IMG/VR virus record: IMGVR_UViG_3300046722_000089
Coordinates: 1-38,278 of that record
DNA length: 38,278 nucleotides
Strand: one strand, 5' to 3'
Origin: a virus
This document shows positions 22,758 to 30,068 of this stretch, piece after piece. How positions within the stretch are numbered: the stretch's first letter is position 1; each line of letters begins with the position of its first letter. A program made the position numbers and the translations under genes. The notes under the pieces are model-generated. The model searched no databases, was not told the origin of the DNA, and worked only from the letters and a program-made list of their open reading frames with translations.

Positions 22758-22886
22758 TTAATTTTTAGGTTTATTATTATCCTCGTGCTTTTGGTTAATT
22801 AACACGGCTTGTTTTCTTATTTCGGCTATTGTTTCTTTATAAGCTCGAACAGGAAACGGTTTAGTTTCTTTTTTATTTCTTCCCAT
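22758..22886 (-). CDS. 42-residue basic protein, possibly DNA-binding
   Basis: An ATG at 22884-22886 opens a 42-codon frame starting MGRNKKETKPFPVRAYKETI. A basic start of the GR-N/P-KK type followed by a helix (AEIRKQAVLINQKH) resembles the beginning of small ribbon-helix-helix or GRPK-type DNA-binding proteins, but the product is too short to assign. It lies 3 bases after the preceding gene. Confidence 0.5.
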   Translation of the reverse strand: MGRNKKETKPFPVRAYKETIAEIRKQAVLINQKHEDNNKPKN

Positions 22887-22889
22887 TTT

Positions 22890-23270
22890 TTAGTCGTTTA
22901 ATGCAATTCCTAAAATACCCAAAGACACATCATCCCATTTTGTGTCGTAATCAAATCTTTCGTTTTCTTCAATCCAACATTCAATATCTTCCCCATCTAT
23001 TTCTAAAGTAGGCTTTGCCCAATTAGAAGATAGGTAGGTGTAGTTTTCATTTGTTGGTTTACCTTCTTCAAAAATAATACCTCCTGTATAACTCCAGTCA
23101 CCTTGCAGTCCTGCTTCAGCAACTAGATCAGGATTTGTTTTTAATCTTTCTTTTATTATTTCGGCTGCTTTATCCCAGTCAAAAGCCATTTGAATATCGC
23201 CTCTTTTTTTTGATTCTTGCGCTTTTCCGCATGTGAAACCTTCCATAAATGTTAACTCTGATTTTTTCAT
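22890..23270 (-). CDS. Hypothetical 126-residue acidic protein
   Basis: The protein is strongly acidic (pattern DWDKAAEIIKERL, EIDGEDIECWIEENERFDYD) with a Trp-rich middle. No family recognised. It is the first gene behind the internal promoter at 23302-23331 and carries a copy of the repeated TTAACCAAGTAAA leader (23281-23293), so it is probably well expressed early. Confidence 0.6.
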   Translation of the reverse strand: MKKSELTFMEGFTCGKAQESKKRGDIQMAFDWDKAAEIIKERLKTNPDLVAEAGLQGDWSYTGGIIFEEGKPTNENYTYLSSNWAKPTLEIDGEDIECWIEENERFDYDTKWDDVSLGILGIALND

Positions 23271-23280
23271 AATAAATATT

Positions 23281-23293
23281 TTTACTTGGTTAA
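23281..23293 (-). repeat. Repeated 13-bp leader motif, copy 3
   Basis: TTAACCAAGTAAA on the minus strand, between the promoter at 23302 and the ATG of the 126-residue gene, so here it lies in a true 5' leader and not in coding sequence. Confidence 0.7.
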
Positions 23294-23301
23294 TTATTTG
23301 A

Positions 23302-23331
23302 CAAATATAAGAATACTTTTTAAATAAACAA
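23302..23331 (-). promoter_or_regulatory. Internal early promoter with TAAAAAGTATT element
   Basis: TTG (23329-23331), 19 bases, TATATTTG (23302-23309) on the minus strand is a near-perfect Bacteroidota promoter. The spacer contains TAAAAAGTATT (23312-23322), also present at the promoters at 29035 and 33571. A second copy with one change (TAAAAAGTACT) lies just upstream at 23331-23341. Confidence 0.75.
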
Positions 23332-23344
23332 GTACTTTTTAATT

Positions 23345-23566
23345 TTATTTCCCCCTTTCAGCGTAAACCGTTTTGATTCCGTAGTACAGGAAATCCAATT
23401 CAGCCTGTACTGCTCTTGCTTCAATGAGTTTACCAGATGCATATAATTTATTTTTCTTTGCTTCCAAGTCCGAAAAGAATTTGTGAACAATTGTATTAAT
23501 TTCTAAATTACATTTTCTGCATCTGGTTTTCATTAGCTCCGGATTACGGCATTTACAGTATTTCAT
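23345..23566 (-). CDS. Small Cys-rich (zinc-finger-like) protein
   Basis: The 73-residue protein has Cys at 4, 6, 16 and 19 (YCKCRNPELMKTRCRKC), a plausible four-Cys zinc site, then a long amphipathic helix. It overlaps the preceding gene by 4 bases. Probably a small nucleic-acid or protein-binding factor; no family recognised. Confidence 0.6.
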   Translation of the reverse strand: MKYCKCRNPELMKTRCRKCNLEINTIVHKFFSDLEAKKNKLYASGKLIEARAVQAELDFLYYGIKTVYAERGK

Positions 23567-23721
23567 GATTCCGGAAACATATCAAGTTGATTAACCGTTA
23601 ACTTTTCGAGTTCTTCCAAAACATCTTCTTTCTGGTCGATTTGTTTTTGAATACCGTTTCTTTCGTATTTAAGCGCCTTTATTTCAAGGCGCAGCTCTTT
23701 TATTCTTTCTATTAAATTCAT
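23563..23721 (-). CDS. 52-residue coiled-coil protein
   Basis: I start at the ATG at 23719-23721, four bases after the previous stop, preceded by an AGAGAG purine run. A longer frame would run 135 bases into the upstream gene. The product is one charged coiled coil (ERIKELRLEIKALKYERNG...) ending in DMFPES. No family recognised. Confidence 0.6.
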   Translation of the reverse strand: MNLIERIKELRLEIKALKYERNGIQKQIDQKEDVLEELEKLTVNQLDMFPES

Positions 23722-23725
23722 CTCT

Positions 23726-23914
23726 CTAAAGTTGTTTAAATAGCTTAATTGAAGTCTTTTTAATGCCAATAGGTGTTTCGCTTCCGTTGTGTGCCACAAG
23801 TGTAAGCAACATGAATGCATGTTTTGTTTGCAATTCATCGTAAATGTGCTGTACACTTTCTTTTACGGTTAAGTTCTCGTAACTCTTAATTGTTGTTTTT
23901 ACTGCTGTTTTCAT
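23726..23914 (-). CDS. Hypothetical 62-residue protein
   Basis: Small soluble alpha/beta protein with a central TKHAFMLLTLVAHNG hydrophobic core. Begins MKTAVKT like other small proteins of this genome. No family recognised. Confidence 0.55.
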   Translation of the reverse strand: MKTAVKTTIKSYENLTVKESVQHIYDELQTKHAFMLLTLVAHNGSETPIGIKKTSIKLFKQL

Positions 23915-23965
23915 ATTTTTTATTTATTTAGGTTATTCCAATTCCGTTAATAGTTAATAGCTGTT

Positions 23966-24241
23966 TTAGGGGTTAGTATTGTTCTTCTTATCGTTATATT
24001 CTTTAACTCGTTTTATTTCTGCTTCTCTATTCTGTTCTATCCATTTTAACGAAATAGCTTTTATCTTATCAGGATTATTTTGAGCATATTTTAACCTGTA
24101 TTTTTTTCCTTTTATATTGTCGCATTTAGTACAAACATTGGACTTTCCTAATTTGCAAGATTTAGCTGTCTTGAAGTCTTTAAGTAATTTTTGTTCACCA
24201 CAAATCTTGCATGTTTTTTGTATTACATCTTCCGGTGTCAT
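23966..24241 (-). CDS. Zinc-ribbon protein (endonuclease VII/HNH-like N-terminus)
   Basis: The 91-residue protein has CKIC (11-14) and CTKC (37-40) separated by a Lys-rich loop (KLLKDFKTAKSCKLGKSN), then a basic helix (KKYRLKYAQNNPDKIKA). This is the zinc-ribbon segment often found at the front of phage recombination endonuclease VII or HNH proteins, but the nuclease part is absent. It probably binds nucleic acid. Confidence 0.65.
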   Translation of the reverse strand: MTPEDVIQKTCKICGEQKLLKDFKTAKSCKLGKSNVCTKCDNIKGKKYRLKYAQNNPDKIKAISLKWIEQNREAEIKRVKEYNDKKNNTNP

Positions 24242-24277
24242 AATTTATTTTTTTAATGTTATTTAAAATAAGGTTGG

Positions 24278-24520
24278 TTAGTCTATAGGATGAAAATTTG
24301 TTACGTATTTTTCAAAATCTTTATCTCCTAAATAATAAAGTAAAACTTCTTTAAAGGCGTGTTGATGATCGCTTTTTCTTTCAACACATGATCTGTACTT
24401 TTTTATTAAATCTTCAACTGTGATTTTTAAAACTTGCCTCCAATCGATTTTTACTGTTACATCTAAACTATCTTTTAGTGATTGATGTGTTTCTATTAAT
24501 GATATTTTCGCTTCGTTCAT
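24278..24520 (-). CDS. Hypothetical 80-residue protein
   Basis: Helical, charged protein (KITVEDLIKKYRSCVERKSDHQ) ending in a HPID tail. No family recognised. It lies between the zinc-ribbon gene and the 36-codon frame at 24528. Confidence 0.55.
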   Translation of the reverse strand: MNEAKISLIETHQSLKDSLDVTVKIDWRQVLKITVEDLIKKYRSCVERKSDHQHAFKEVLLYYLGDKDFEKYVTNFHPID

Positions 24521-24527
24521 AATTTCT

Positions 24528-24638
24528 CTATTTATTTTTAGTTTTCAAATAAGGCTCAATTTTTGGGTAAGGGAAGGATTCGAATTTATTTGTGTCCAAC
24601 CAAAATATTGTTGCGTGTGTTTCGTCGAATCCTGACAA
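24528..24638 (-). CDS. 36-codon frame with TTG start, protein-like but no ATG
   Basis: After the VRR-NUC stop the minus strand has an open frame from TTG (24636-24638) to TAG (24528-24530). The translation (SGFDETHATIFWLDTNKF...SFPYPKIEPYLKTKNK) has the amino acid balance of a real protein, unlike random AT-rich frames. The same frame is open eight codons further upstream, overlapping the VRR-NUC gene, and has no ATG. It could use TTG, be reached by +1 frameshifting from the nuclease, or be a truncated gene. Confidence 0.45.
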   Translation of the reverse strand: MSGFDETHATIFWLDTNKFESFPYPKIEPYLKTKNK

Positions 24639-24639
24639 T

Positions 24640-24990
24640 CTAAACTGTCGGTTGTTTTTTGATTAAAATGTTTTGAAATTCATTTAGTGATCGTATTAAG
24701 TGATATTCAAATCCTAAAAGTTTTACACGTTGTTCAAAATCTTTCTGAACTTCGCTTTGTATTCCTTTTTCAATCTTCAGCTCTATGAACAATGTTTTGT
24801 TTGGTTGTAAAATTATGAGGTCGGAAACACCAGGAAGCAAACCGGTATCTTTCATTTTTTTTGCTTCTATAACGTTCCGTGATCCTCCATTTGGTACGCT
24901 AAAAATAACGTGTCTTGGATTATGGTTTTTCAAACAAAATGTATTGTTGTACCATGTGTAAATTTGTTGTTGTAATTGATCTTCTGTCAT
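24640..24990 (-). CDS. VRR-NUC domain nuclease
   Basis: The 116-residue protein matches the stand-alone VRR-NUC (PD-(D/E)XK) family. It shows an N-terminal helix with Glu3, PNGGSRN (33-39), the catalytic core GVSDLIIL with Asp57, FIELKIEKG with Glu70 and Lys72, and Gln82 in the following helix. Such phage enzymes are holliday-junction or flap-type DNA nucleases in replication and recombination. It lies beside the primase-helicase and helicase genes. A full set of catalytic residues is present. Confidence 0.85.
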   Translation of the reverse strand: MTEDQLQQQIYTWYNNTFCLKNHNPRHVIFSVPNGGSRNVIEAKKMKDTGLLPGVSDLIILQPNKTLFIELKIEKGIQSEVQKDFEQRVKLLGFEYHLIRSLNEFQNILIKKQPTV

Positions 24991-25200
24991 AAGGTAAGGT
25001 TTTTAAGGGTAATAATTTTATTTTTGGAGAGATATAGAAAATAATTAAAATTCATTATTATGTATATTTATGTAAAATGAAATGTATATTTAAAAGTTTA
25101 TAATAAATTTACCTTACCTTCTTACCTTTTAGCTTAAGCCTAGCGATTATTGGTATTAGGAGGTAATGTTTTTTTATTACCTTTTTATTACTTTATTACC
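24991..25200. repeat. AT-rich intergenic region with GGTAA/TTACC repeats, candidate origin or control site
   Basis: This 210-bp gap between the primase-helicase and VRR-NUC genes holds eight copies of GGTAA/TTACC (24993, 25008, 25109, 25114, 25122, 25162, 25177, 25196). It also has a 9-bp inverted repeat pairing 24991-24999 with 25112-25120, a hairpin GGTAAT/ATTACC (25162-25167 with 25176-25181) and a perfect 8-bp palindrome GCTTAAGC (25132-25139). The middle is almost pure A/T. A 22-codon frame (24987-25055) ends by overlapping the VRR-NUC ATG but looks composition-driven. Repeats beside replication genes suggest an origin or a protein-binding site. Confidence 0.5.
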
Positions 25201-27378
25201 TCAAAAAGGCACATCTTGTTCATTTTGAGGCGTTTGCACAAAAATAGGTTCTGCAAATAAACGAACTCCAAAAATAACTTTTCCTGCTCTCTTGTATGAT
25301 TTATAAGTAATTTTGTTTTTTGTAAAAATATCTTTCACATCGTACTTTGTAATATTTACGGAATGAATAACATTTAGGTATTGCAAAATTTGACCCTGAT
25401 TTAATATTCGTTCTTCCGTTTTTTTATCTTCCGGCTCTATAGAATAAATATTAAAAAACATTTCTTCAACGGGCATAATTTCAATATTTGATCCGGTGTT
25501 TTCGTTTAAGAAATCAACATCTTCGCTATTGTAAATTTTCCAATCAAAATCGTTTCGCCACATATTAAAAACTTCTCTCCAAAGATCATCTGTACTTATT
25601 TTAATCATAGAATCATAATCTATCGATTCTACGTTTATAGGTAAAATTCTTCTATTTCCGGTAACATCTTTTAAAACATCACTCTCATTACTCGTTCCGG
25701 CTAATGATGCCTTACGTTTCATTTTTGAATAAAAGGCAGAGTAAGGCAATCTTATATCTATTAAATTTGCATCAGCTATCTTTTTAAAATCTTTCACGTC
25801 TTTTGTTGCTAGTCCTCCAAATTCATCATCTAAAACAATCAACCCCTTTACCAAGTTGTAAATACTGTCTTTATCTTTTGCGTCTATTCTGTGCTCAATT
25901 AAATACTTTCTTAGTTCTTTTGGCAGAAGGTTACGAAAAAAAGAGGTTTTTCCGGTTCCCTGTTTTTGACCACAAAGTACTAAAGTAAGTGGAGAGACTT
26001 TTGTTTCATGTATTGGACTAATCCAATTATGAACAGATCCTACAAGCCATTTTTTAAACGCCCAACGGTTATAATCGCTATTAGGTTTTATGCAGTCTAC
26101 ATATTTATCAATGTTCCCTGTCTCAAATTCTTTATTACTAAAAAAATCGTTTAAAGGATTAATAACCGGTGTAGCTTCAGAATTAATCATATCGCGTACA
26201 TCTGATTTATTTACATTAAAATCCAAACAGTTTTTTGCAGAAAAATAAATAGAATTTAATTTTATATCATCTAAAACTTTACCACTTATAAATATTTCAT
26301 TTGTGATATAGTCACGAGTTGGATCATAATTATCTAATATAAAATTCTTCAATTGGCTTACTTCGCTGTCTTCGCTTTCTACTGAAAAATCAGTTTTCGA
26401 ATCAATTAAGCTTTGTATTAATTCATCTGCCGGAGCTTCTAATTTTAAAACTTCTGTAACATGTCTTTTTACACTTTCTACTGTTGGTGTTCCCTGTGTT
26501 TTTTGAAGCGCAACCGTCGAAATAACTTTCTTGGTAAGGTTTGAATAAACCTCGATACCTTCTTCTTTTACGTAATGATAAAAAGTACCAATTGTTATTT
26601 GTCCAGGTCGGCAAAAGTTTTTATAATGTTTTTCAATATCCTTTTCATTATACTTAGACCCATTTTGGCAAATAGCTTTAAAATAATTTAATCCTGATTC
26701 TCCAAACTTAGAACCGATAGCAAAACCAATATCGCAATATCTTTTATAATCATCTTGGCAAATGTCTATTGATTTTAATTTTTCTACTATTTCCCCGAAA
26801 TCATCCTGTACAAAAACAAATTCCTGTTTTTTAGTTTTGGCTAACTTTGATTTAGCAATAAACTTATTTGCTTTTTCATTATGGAAAATGTAAGGATCAA
26901 AAGAAAGATAGCGTAAACGGTTTTTGTTTTTACATGATTGGTCAATCATTATATTAAAATTATCCCAATAGTATTGCCCTAATTCATTAAACGATTCTAA
27001 GAACTTATTAGGATTAATTTTAACAAAAATACATAATCCTTCACCGCCAAAAGAACGGTGAGAAACGAATGTATATTTATCTTCATTTATTTTATTGAGT
27101 AATTTTAAATCTACATCATCATCAATATCAATTACAATTAATCCGTTCAATTCTAATATATTACTTTCTACTTTTGAACCCTGATTCATTACAGCAGATC
27201 CGGTTATTGCCGGCATCATGTTTTTAAGCTCTTTGTATCGTGCCGGTTCTTTTTTTATTGCTCGCGCTGTTAAAACTACATCCTGATACTTTCCATTCTT
27301 AATAAGATCAATATATTCATCAAGTGAAATATCTGTTTTATTGGTGTCTTTAATGTTTTGGTAAAAGCTAAATTTCAT
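25201..27378 (-). CDS. Primase-helicase (BT4734-like/PriCT plus VirE-type ATPase)
   Basis: The 725-residue protein has an N-terminal primase-like domain (about 40-170) of the BT4734/PrimPol type, with VIDIDDD (82-88) supplying acidic metal ligands and SHRSFGGEG (106-114) as the nucleotide-site segment. A PriCT-like helical region follows (about 200-270, YKRYCDIGFAIGSKFGESGL). The C-terminal virulence-associated-E family SF3-like ATPase (about 420-640) has Walker A GQKQGTGKT (470-478), Walker B VLDDE (515-519), sensor AGTSNE (560-565) and Arg-finger GNRR (574-577). It would prime and unwind DNA in phage replication. It overlaps the helicase gene by 11 bases. Confidence 0.88.
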   Translation of the reverse strand: MKFSFYQNIKDTNKTDISLDEYIDLIKNGKYQDVVLTARAIKKEPARYKELKNMMPAITGSAVMNQGSKVESNILELNGLIVIDIDDDVDLKLLNKINEDKYTFVSHRSFGGEGLCIFVKINPNKFLESFNELGQYYWDNFNIMIDQSCKNKNRLRYLSFDPYIFHNEKANKFIAKSKLAKTKKQEFVFVQDDFGEIVEKLKSIDICQDDYKRYCDIGFAIGSKFGESGLNYFKAICQNGSKYNEKDIEKHYKNFCRPGQITIGTFYHYVKEEGIEVYSNLTKKVISTVALQKTQGTPTVESVKRHVTEVLKLEAPADELIQSLIDSKTDFSVESEDSEVSQLKNFILDNYDPTRDYITNEIFISGKVLDDIKLNSIYFSAKNCLDFNVNKSDVRDMINSEATPVINPLNDFFSNKEFETGNIDKYVDCIKPNSDYNRWAFKKWLVGSVHNWISPIHETKVSPLTLVLCGQKQGTGKTSFFRNLLPKELRKYLIEHRIDAKDKDSIYNLVKGLIVLDDEFGGLATKDVKDFKKIADANLIDIRLPYSAFYSKMKRKASLAGTSNESDVLKDVTGNRRILPINVESIDYDSMIKISTDDLWREVFNMWRNDFDWKIYNSEDVDFLNENTGSNIEIMPVEEMFFNIYSIEPEDKKTEERILNQGQILQYLNVIHSVNITKYDVKDIFTKNKITYKSYKRAGKVIFGVRLFAEPIFVQTPQNEQDVPF

Positions 27379-28918
27379 ATTTTTTCTTTTTAGTCTCAGT
27401 GATTATTTTTTCAGTATAAGAGTCGAATTTAACATGCTTGCTATCTTTTAAAATAGAGCGCAAAATTTGTAAATATAAAGGTCTTAGATATTTAGTAAAT
27501 CGGTCTTTGAATGATCCTTTGCGTTCGTGATATTCAAAGTTTTGCAAAGTGATATCAAATTTACATAAAAAAGTAACCCATTTTTGTTTTAGTATCTTAA
27601 ATGTTTCAAACTTAGTATGTCCTTTTTCAATATGAAAATTTATATCTAAAGTTGGAATTACCGGAGCCGATTTTTGACCTTTAATTTTAAATTCTTTTAC
27701 CGGTTTATCATCTTCATCTTCGTCAAATTCTTCTATTTCTGGAATCGCTCCGCAATTTGGGCAGCTTTTGTCTCTTTTAGGGTATCTAAAACCGCATTCG
27801 TCGCAATCTATTTCTTCATTTAAAAAACTTTTGCGTTGCCTGTCAAAGAATATCTTTCGCCAATCCCGATCGAAAGAAAATATTCCGTGTTCTTCATTAT
27901 TATTTCCACCATCAATCAACAAGAAATAAGGTTTTTCTATTTTTGAAGTTTTACGCGCCCCGCGTCCGGCTATCTGAATCCATAAAGAAAGGCTTTTAGT
28001 TGCCCTTGCCATTAAAATAACTTCTACATCACAAACATCAAAACCTTTTGTAAAACATCCTGTATTTATTAAAACAGCATCCGGTGTGTTTTCAAACCAT
28101 TGTACAACATCTTTTCTTTTTTCTCCATCTGTTTTGCTGTCGTATGTTTTAATGTTCTTATCTGAAAATAATTCTGCGTACAATCGATTAGTTTCAATTG
28201 CAGAGGTAAAAATCATTGTCTTTTTACCATCACATAATTTATCAAAAGTTTTGCGTAATGATTTAGTATAACTTTCAGATTGAAATACTTTTTTCAAAGA
28301 TGCTGCAGTAAATTCGCCTGAAGCATCCGTTTTTAATCCGGAACTATCAAAATCAATATATTCATCTTTTTGCCTGATTAAATAACCGTTTTCCATTAAC
28401 CATGAAATAGGTTTTCCACAAACTATATCTTCATACCAATCACACATAACTTCAACTTCAGTATGTAAATCGTCTACTTTATGACGCGCTAATCTTACTG
28501 GTGTAGCTGTAAATCCAATTCTCTTGCATCCTGGCAAATAAGCGAATATTTTATTGAACTCCCAAATATGGCACTCGTCAATTATGCAATATTTAAACAA
28601 TGGGAGTTTTGAACGTCTGTTCCAAAGCGATTTTATCATTGCAACAATCACTTTATTTTCAGGTATTTTTATATTACCGGCTAAAACACATCCAACGTCA
28701 ATGCCCTGCTTTGAAAATGTTTTAACGGTTTGTCTTACTAAATCTTCACTATCGACTAATATTAATGTTTTAGCGTCTAAAAAATCAACAAGCTCAGTAA
28801 AAATAACAGTCTTACCTCCACCGGTGCTAAGTTGCACGCATAAGCTTTCAACCGTATCAAGTTTATAAATTATTTCGTCTAAAAGTTCTTTCTGGTAAGG
28901 GTATAAAGTTTTTTTCAT
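27368..28918 (-). CDS. SF2 DEAD/DEAH-like helicase with zinc ribbon
   Basis: The 516-residue helicase has a Q-like N-terminal YPYQ segment, Walker A STGGGKT (31-37), DECH box (114-117), TATP motif III (137-140), a TKGFD segment (290-294) and motif VI QIAGRGAR (315-322). A C-terminal zinc ribbon has Cys at 372, 375, 386 and 389, followed by an acidic stretch. It resembles phage type III restriction-like/UvsW-type helicases used in replication and recombination restart. It is the first gene after the structured leader at 28939-29022 and the promoter at 29035, which suggests separate control. Confidence 0.88.
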   Translation of the reverse strand: MKKTLYPYQKELLDEIIYKLDTVESLCVQLSTGGGKTVIFTELVDFLDAKTLILVDSEDLVRQTVKTFSKQGIDVGCVLAGNIKIPENKVIVAMIKSLWNRRSKLPLFKYCIIDECHIWEFNKIFAYLPGCKRIGFTATPVRLARHKVDDLHTEVEVMCDWYEDIVCGKPISWLMENGYLIRQKDEYIDFDSSGLKTDASGEFTAASLKKVFQSESYTKSLRKTFDKLCDGKKTMIFTSAIETNRLYAELFSDKNIKTYDSKTDGEKRKDVVQWFENTPDAVLINTGCFTKGFDVCDVEVILMARATKSLSLWIQIAGRGARKTSKIEKPYFLLIDGGNNNEEHGIFSFDRDWRKIFFDRQRKSFLNEEIDCDECGFRYPKRDKSCPNCGAIPEIEEFDEDEDDKPVKEFKIKGQKSAPVIPTLDINFHIEKGHTKFETFKILKQKWVTFLCKFDITLQNFEYHERKGSFKDRFTKYLRPLYLQILRSILKDSKHVKFDSYTEKIITETKKKKYEI

Positions 28919-28938
28919 AACATATTATAAAAGTAAAA

Positions 28939-29022
28939 TTCCATTAAGTCGGCAGTAATGTGAGACGTGCCTTCCTAATGGAACCTTTATAATATTTTCG
29001 TGATGTATGTATCGCGTCTCAC
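28939..29022 (-). ncRNA. Structured 5' leader of the helicase mRNA (hairpin plus loop pseudoknot)
   Basis: Reading the minus strand, GTGAGACG (29022-29015) lies at the transcript 5' end. Then comes a hairpin: TTCCATTA (28983-28976) pairs with TAATGGAA (28946-28939), and inside it GGCA (28971-28968) pairs with TGCC (28954-28951), separated by a 4+4 internal loop. The 13-base apical loop begins CGTCTCAC (28967-28960), exactly complementary to GTGAGACG. The two 8-bp helices interleave, giving a pseudoknot. The outer stem includes the ATG of a 9-codon upstream frame (28944-28942) whose stop overlaps the helicase start. No known Rfam family is assigned. Confidence 0.55.
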
Positions 29023-29034
29023 TTCAATACACTG

Positions 29035-29042
29035 CAAATATA
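29035..29042 (-). promoter_or_regulatory. -7 promoter box before the helicase leader, with TAAAAAGTATT
   Basis: TATATTTGC on the minus strand (29034-29042) matches the -7 consensus. The element TAAAAAGTATT (29042-29052) directly abuts the box, three bases closer than in the promoters at 23302 and 33571. No TTG is seen at -33, so activity may depend on a factor that reads the extra element. Transcript start is expected near 29028, just before the structured leader. Confidence 0.6.
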
Positions 29043-29124
29043 ATACTTTTTATTTAATCAGCCTAATTTTCACTAGCCTTAATTATTTGTAAAGATAGGC
29101 GGGTGTTGTTAGATTTTTCAATTG

Positions 29125-29367
29125 TTATTTAAAATATTCTTCAAAATAAACTACTCTTAATTCGTGTGATATGTGATAATCAGAACTTCCAACACTTCCT
29201 AATGACAATCCTGTTTTCTTTTTTGAAAAAATCACTATTGCAGTTTCTTTTAACGTCATATTTGAATGATATTCTAAATAAACATTCTCTTTTCCTAAGA
29301 AGTCTACTAATTTGTAATATTGTTCTTGACTGGTAAATATTACCGATAATCCGCTATTATTTTTCAT
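29125..29367 (-). CDS. Hypothetical 80-residue protein
   Basis: Soluble beta-type protein (GLSVIFTSQEQYYKLVDFLG) with Ser/Gly stretch near 55-62. No family recognised. The 205 bases downstream of it hold the promoter at 29035 and a possible weak GCCTA/TAGGC hairpin, then the helicase leader. Confidence 0.55.
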   Translation of the reverse strand: MKNNSGLSVIFTSQEQYYKLVDFLGKENVYLEYHSNMTLKETAIVIFSKKKTGLSLGSVGSSDYHISHELRVVYFEEYFK

Positions 29368-29403
29368 AATCCTAAATTTTATGCCTATTGGCGTTAGTGG
29401 GTT

Positions 29404-29712
29404 TTAAATATCCAACACGAAAAACTTATTAAATAAAGCTATATCGTGTCCGTTTCCATGTTCTGGTTTATAATAAATTCCTGTAGGTGTTATTTCGATA
29501 CTGCTCCATGAACAAATACGAATTTTAGTAGGTAAATCGTTTTCAATGTATTTATAAACAGTGCTACTATCTTCTAAAATATCGTCGTATTTTCTTTCAA
29601 TACAAATATCTTTTAATACTTTTAGTAATTCGTCTTTTTTAAGATTGAATAATTTTTCAAATGTTGGAAATCCTATTCTATGTTTTTCTATATATTCCTT
29701 TATTGCATCCAT
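29404..29712 (-). CDS. Hypothetical 102-residue protein
   Basis: Helical N-terminal half (KEYIEKHRIGFPTFEKLFNL, then KKDELLKVLKDICIER) and a beta-type C-terminus with GNGHD. No family recognised. Its start is 6 bases after the previous stop. Confidence 0.55.
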   Translation of the reverse strand: MDAIKEYIEKHRIGFPTFEKLFNLKKDELLKVLKDICIERKYDDILEDSSTVYKYIENDLPTKIRICSWSSIEITPTGIYYKPEHGNGHDIALFNKFFVLDI

Positions 29713-29718
29713 CCCAAT

Positions 29719-29952
29719 TTATTTTAAAGTTTCTTTGTTTGTTGTGTAGGTGCGTTCGTAGTACTCGTGCGCACTTGAGTAAGGCGATTTGTCGAAGTTT
29801 GCCCCGTGTGTTGCAGCATCAATAATTTGCTGTTTTTCGGTTTTTAAATTTTTATGCATAATTGAAATTATTTTGGTCATGTAACCGATTTCGACTTTAT
29901 CAATTAATTCGACTATAATCTCGTTGCATGCGGTCTGGATAGCTGTTTTCAT
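29719..29952 (-). CDS. Hypothetical 77-residue helical protein
   Basis: Helical protein beginning MKTAIQTACNEI, with a charged C-terminal part (SSAHEYYERTYTTNKE). No family recognised. It follows the 116-base intergenic stem-loop region. Confidence 0.55.
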   Translation of the reverse strand: MKTAIQTACNEIIVELIDKVEIGYMTKIISIMHKNLKTEKQQIIDAATHGANFDKSPYSSAHEYYERTYTTNKETLK

Positions 29953-29991
29953 AATTTTAATTTAAGTTAGTTTTGTGTTGGGTTAGAAATA

Positions 29992-30049
29992 AACTTGCTA
30001 ACGGTGTTTAATCCTTATTACACTCAAGATGGGCTGTATTTAGCAAGTT
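29992..30049. repeat. Nested stem-loop in the 29953-30068 gap
   Basis: A perfect 10-bp inverted repeat (29992-30001 AACTTGCTAA with 30040-30049 TTAGCAAGTT) encloses 38 bases. These contain a smaller hairpin: GTG pairs with CAC (30004-30006 with 30021-30023) and TAAT pairs with ATTA (30009-30012 with 30017-30020). No T-run follows on either strand, so this is not a simple terminator. Confidence 0.55.
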
Positions 30050-30068
30050 GTTCATTTCCGTTTAGGTT

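Noticed and set aside
24570-24630. Sequence resembling a tRNA T-loop (GGATTCGAATT) and a 9-bp inverted repeat AGGATTCGA/TCGAATCCT
   Set aside because: No acceptor stem, anticodon arm or CCA can be built around it; the inverted repeat lies inside the 36-codon frame.
25019-25026. Plus-strand TATTTTTG resembling a -7 box
   Set aside because: No plus-strand gene follows it, and such boxes are expected by chance in a sequence this AT-rich.
29043-29124. Possible terminator made of GCCTA/TAGGC downstream of the 80-residue gene
   Set aside because: Only five base pairs, long loop and no T-run; not enough to call.
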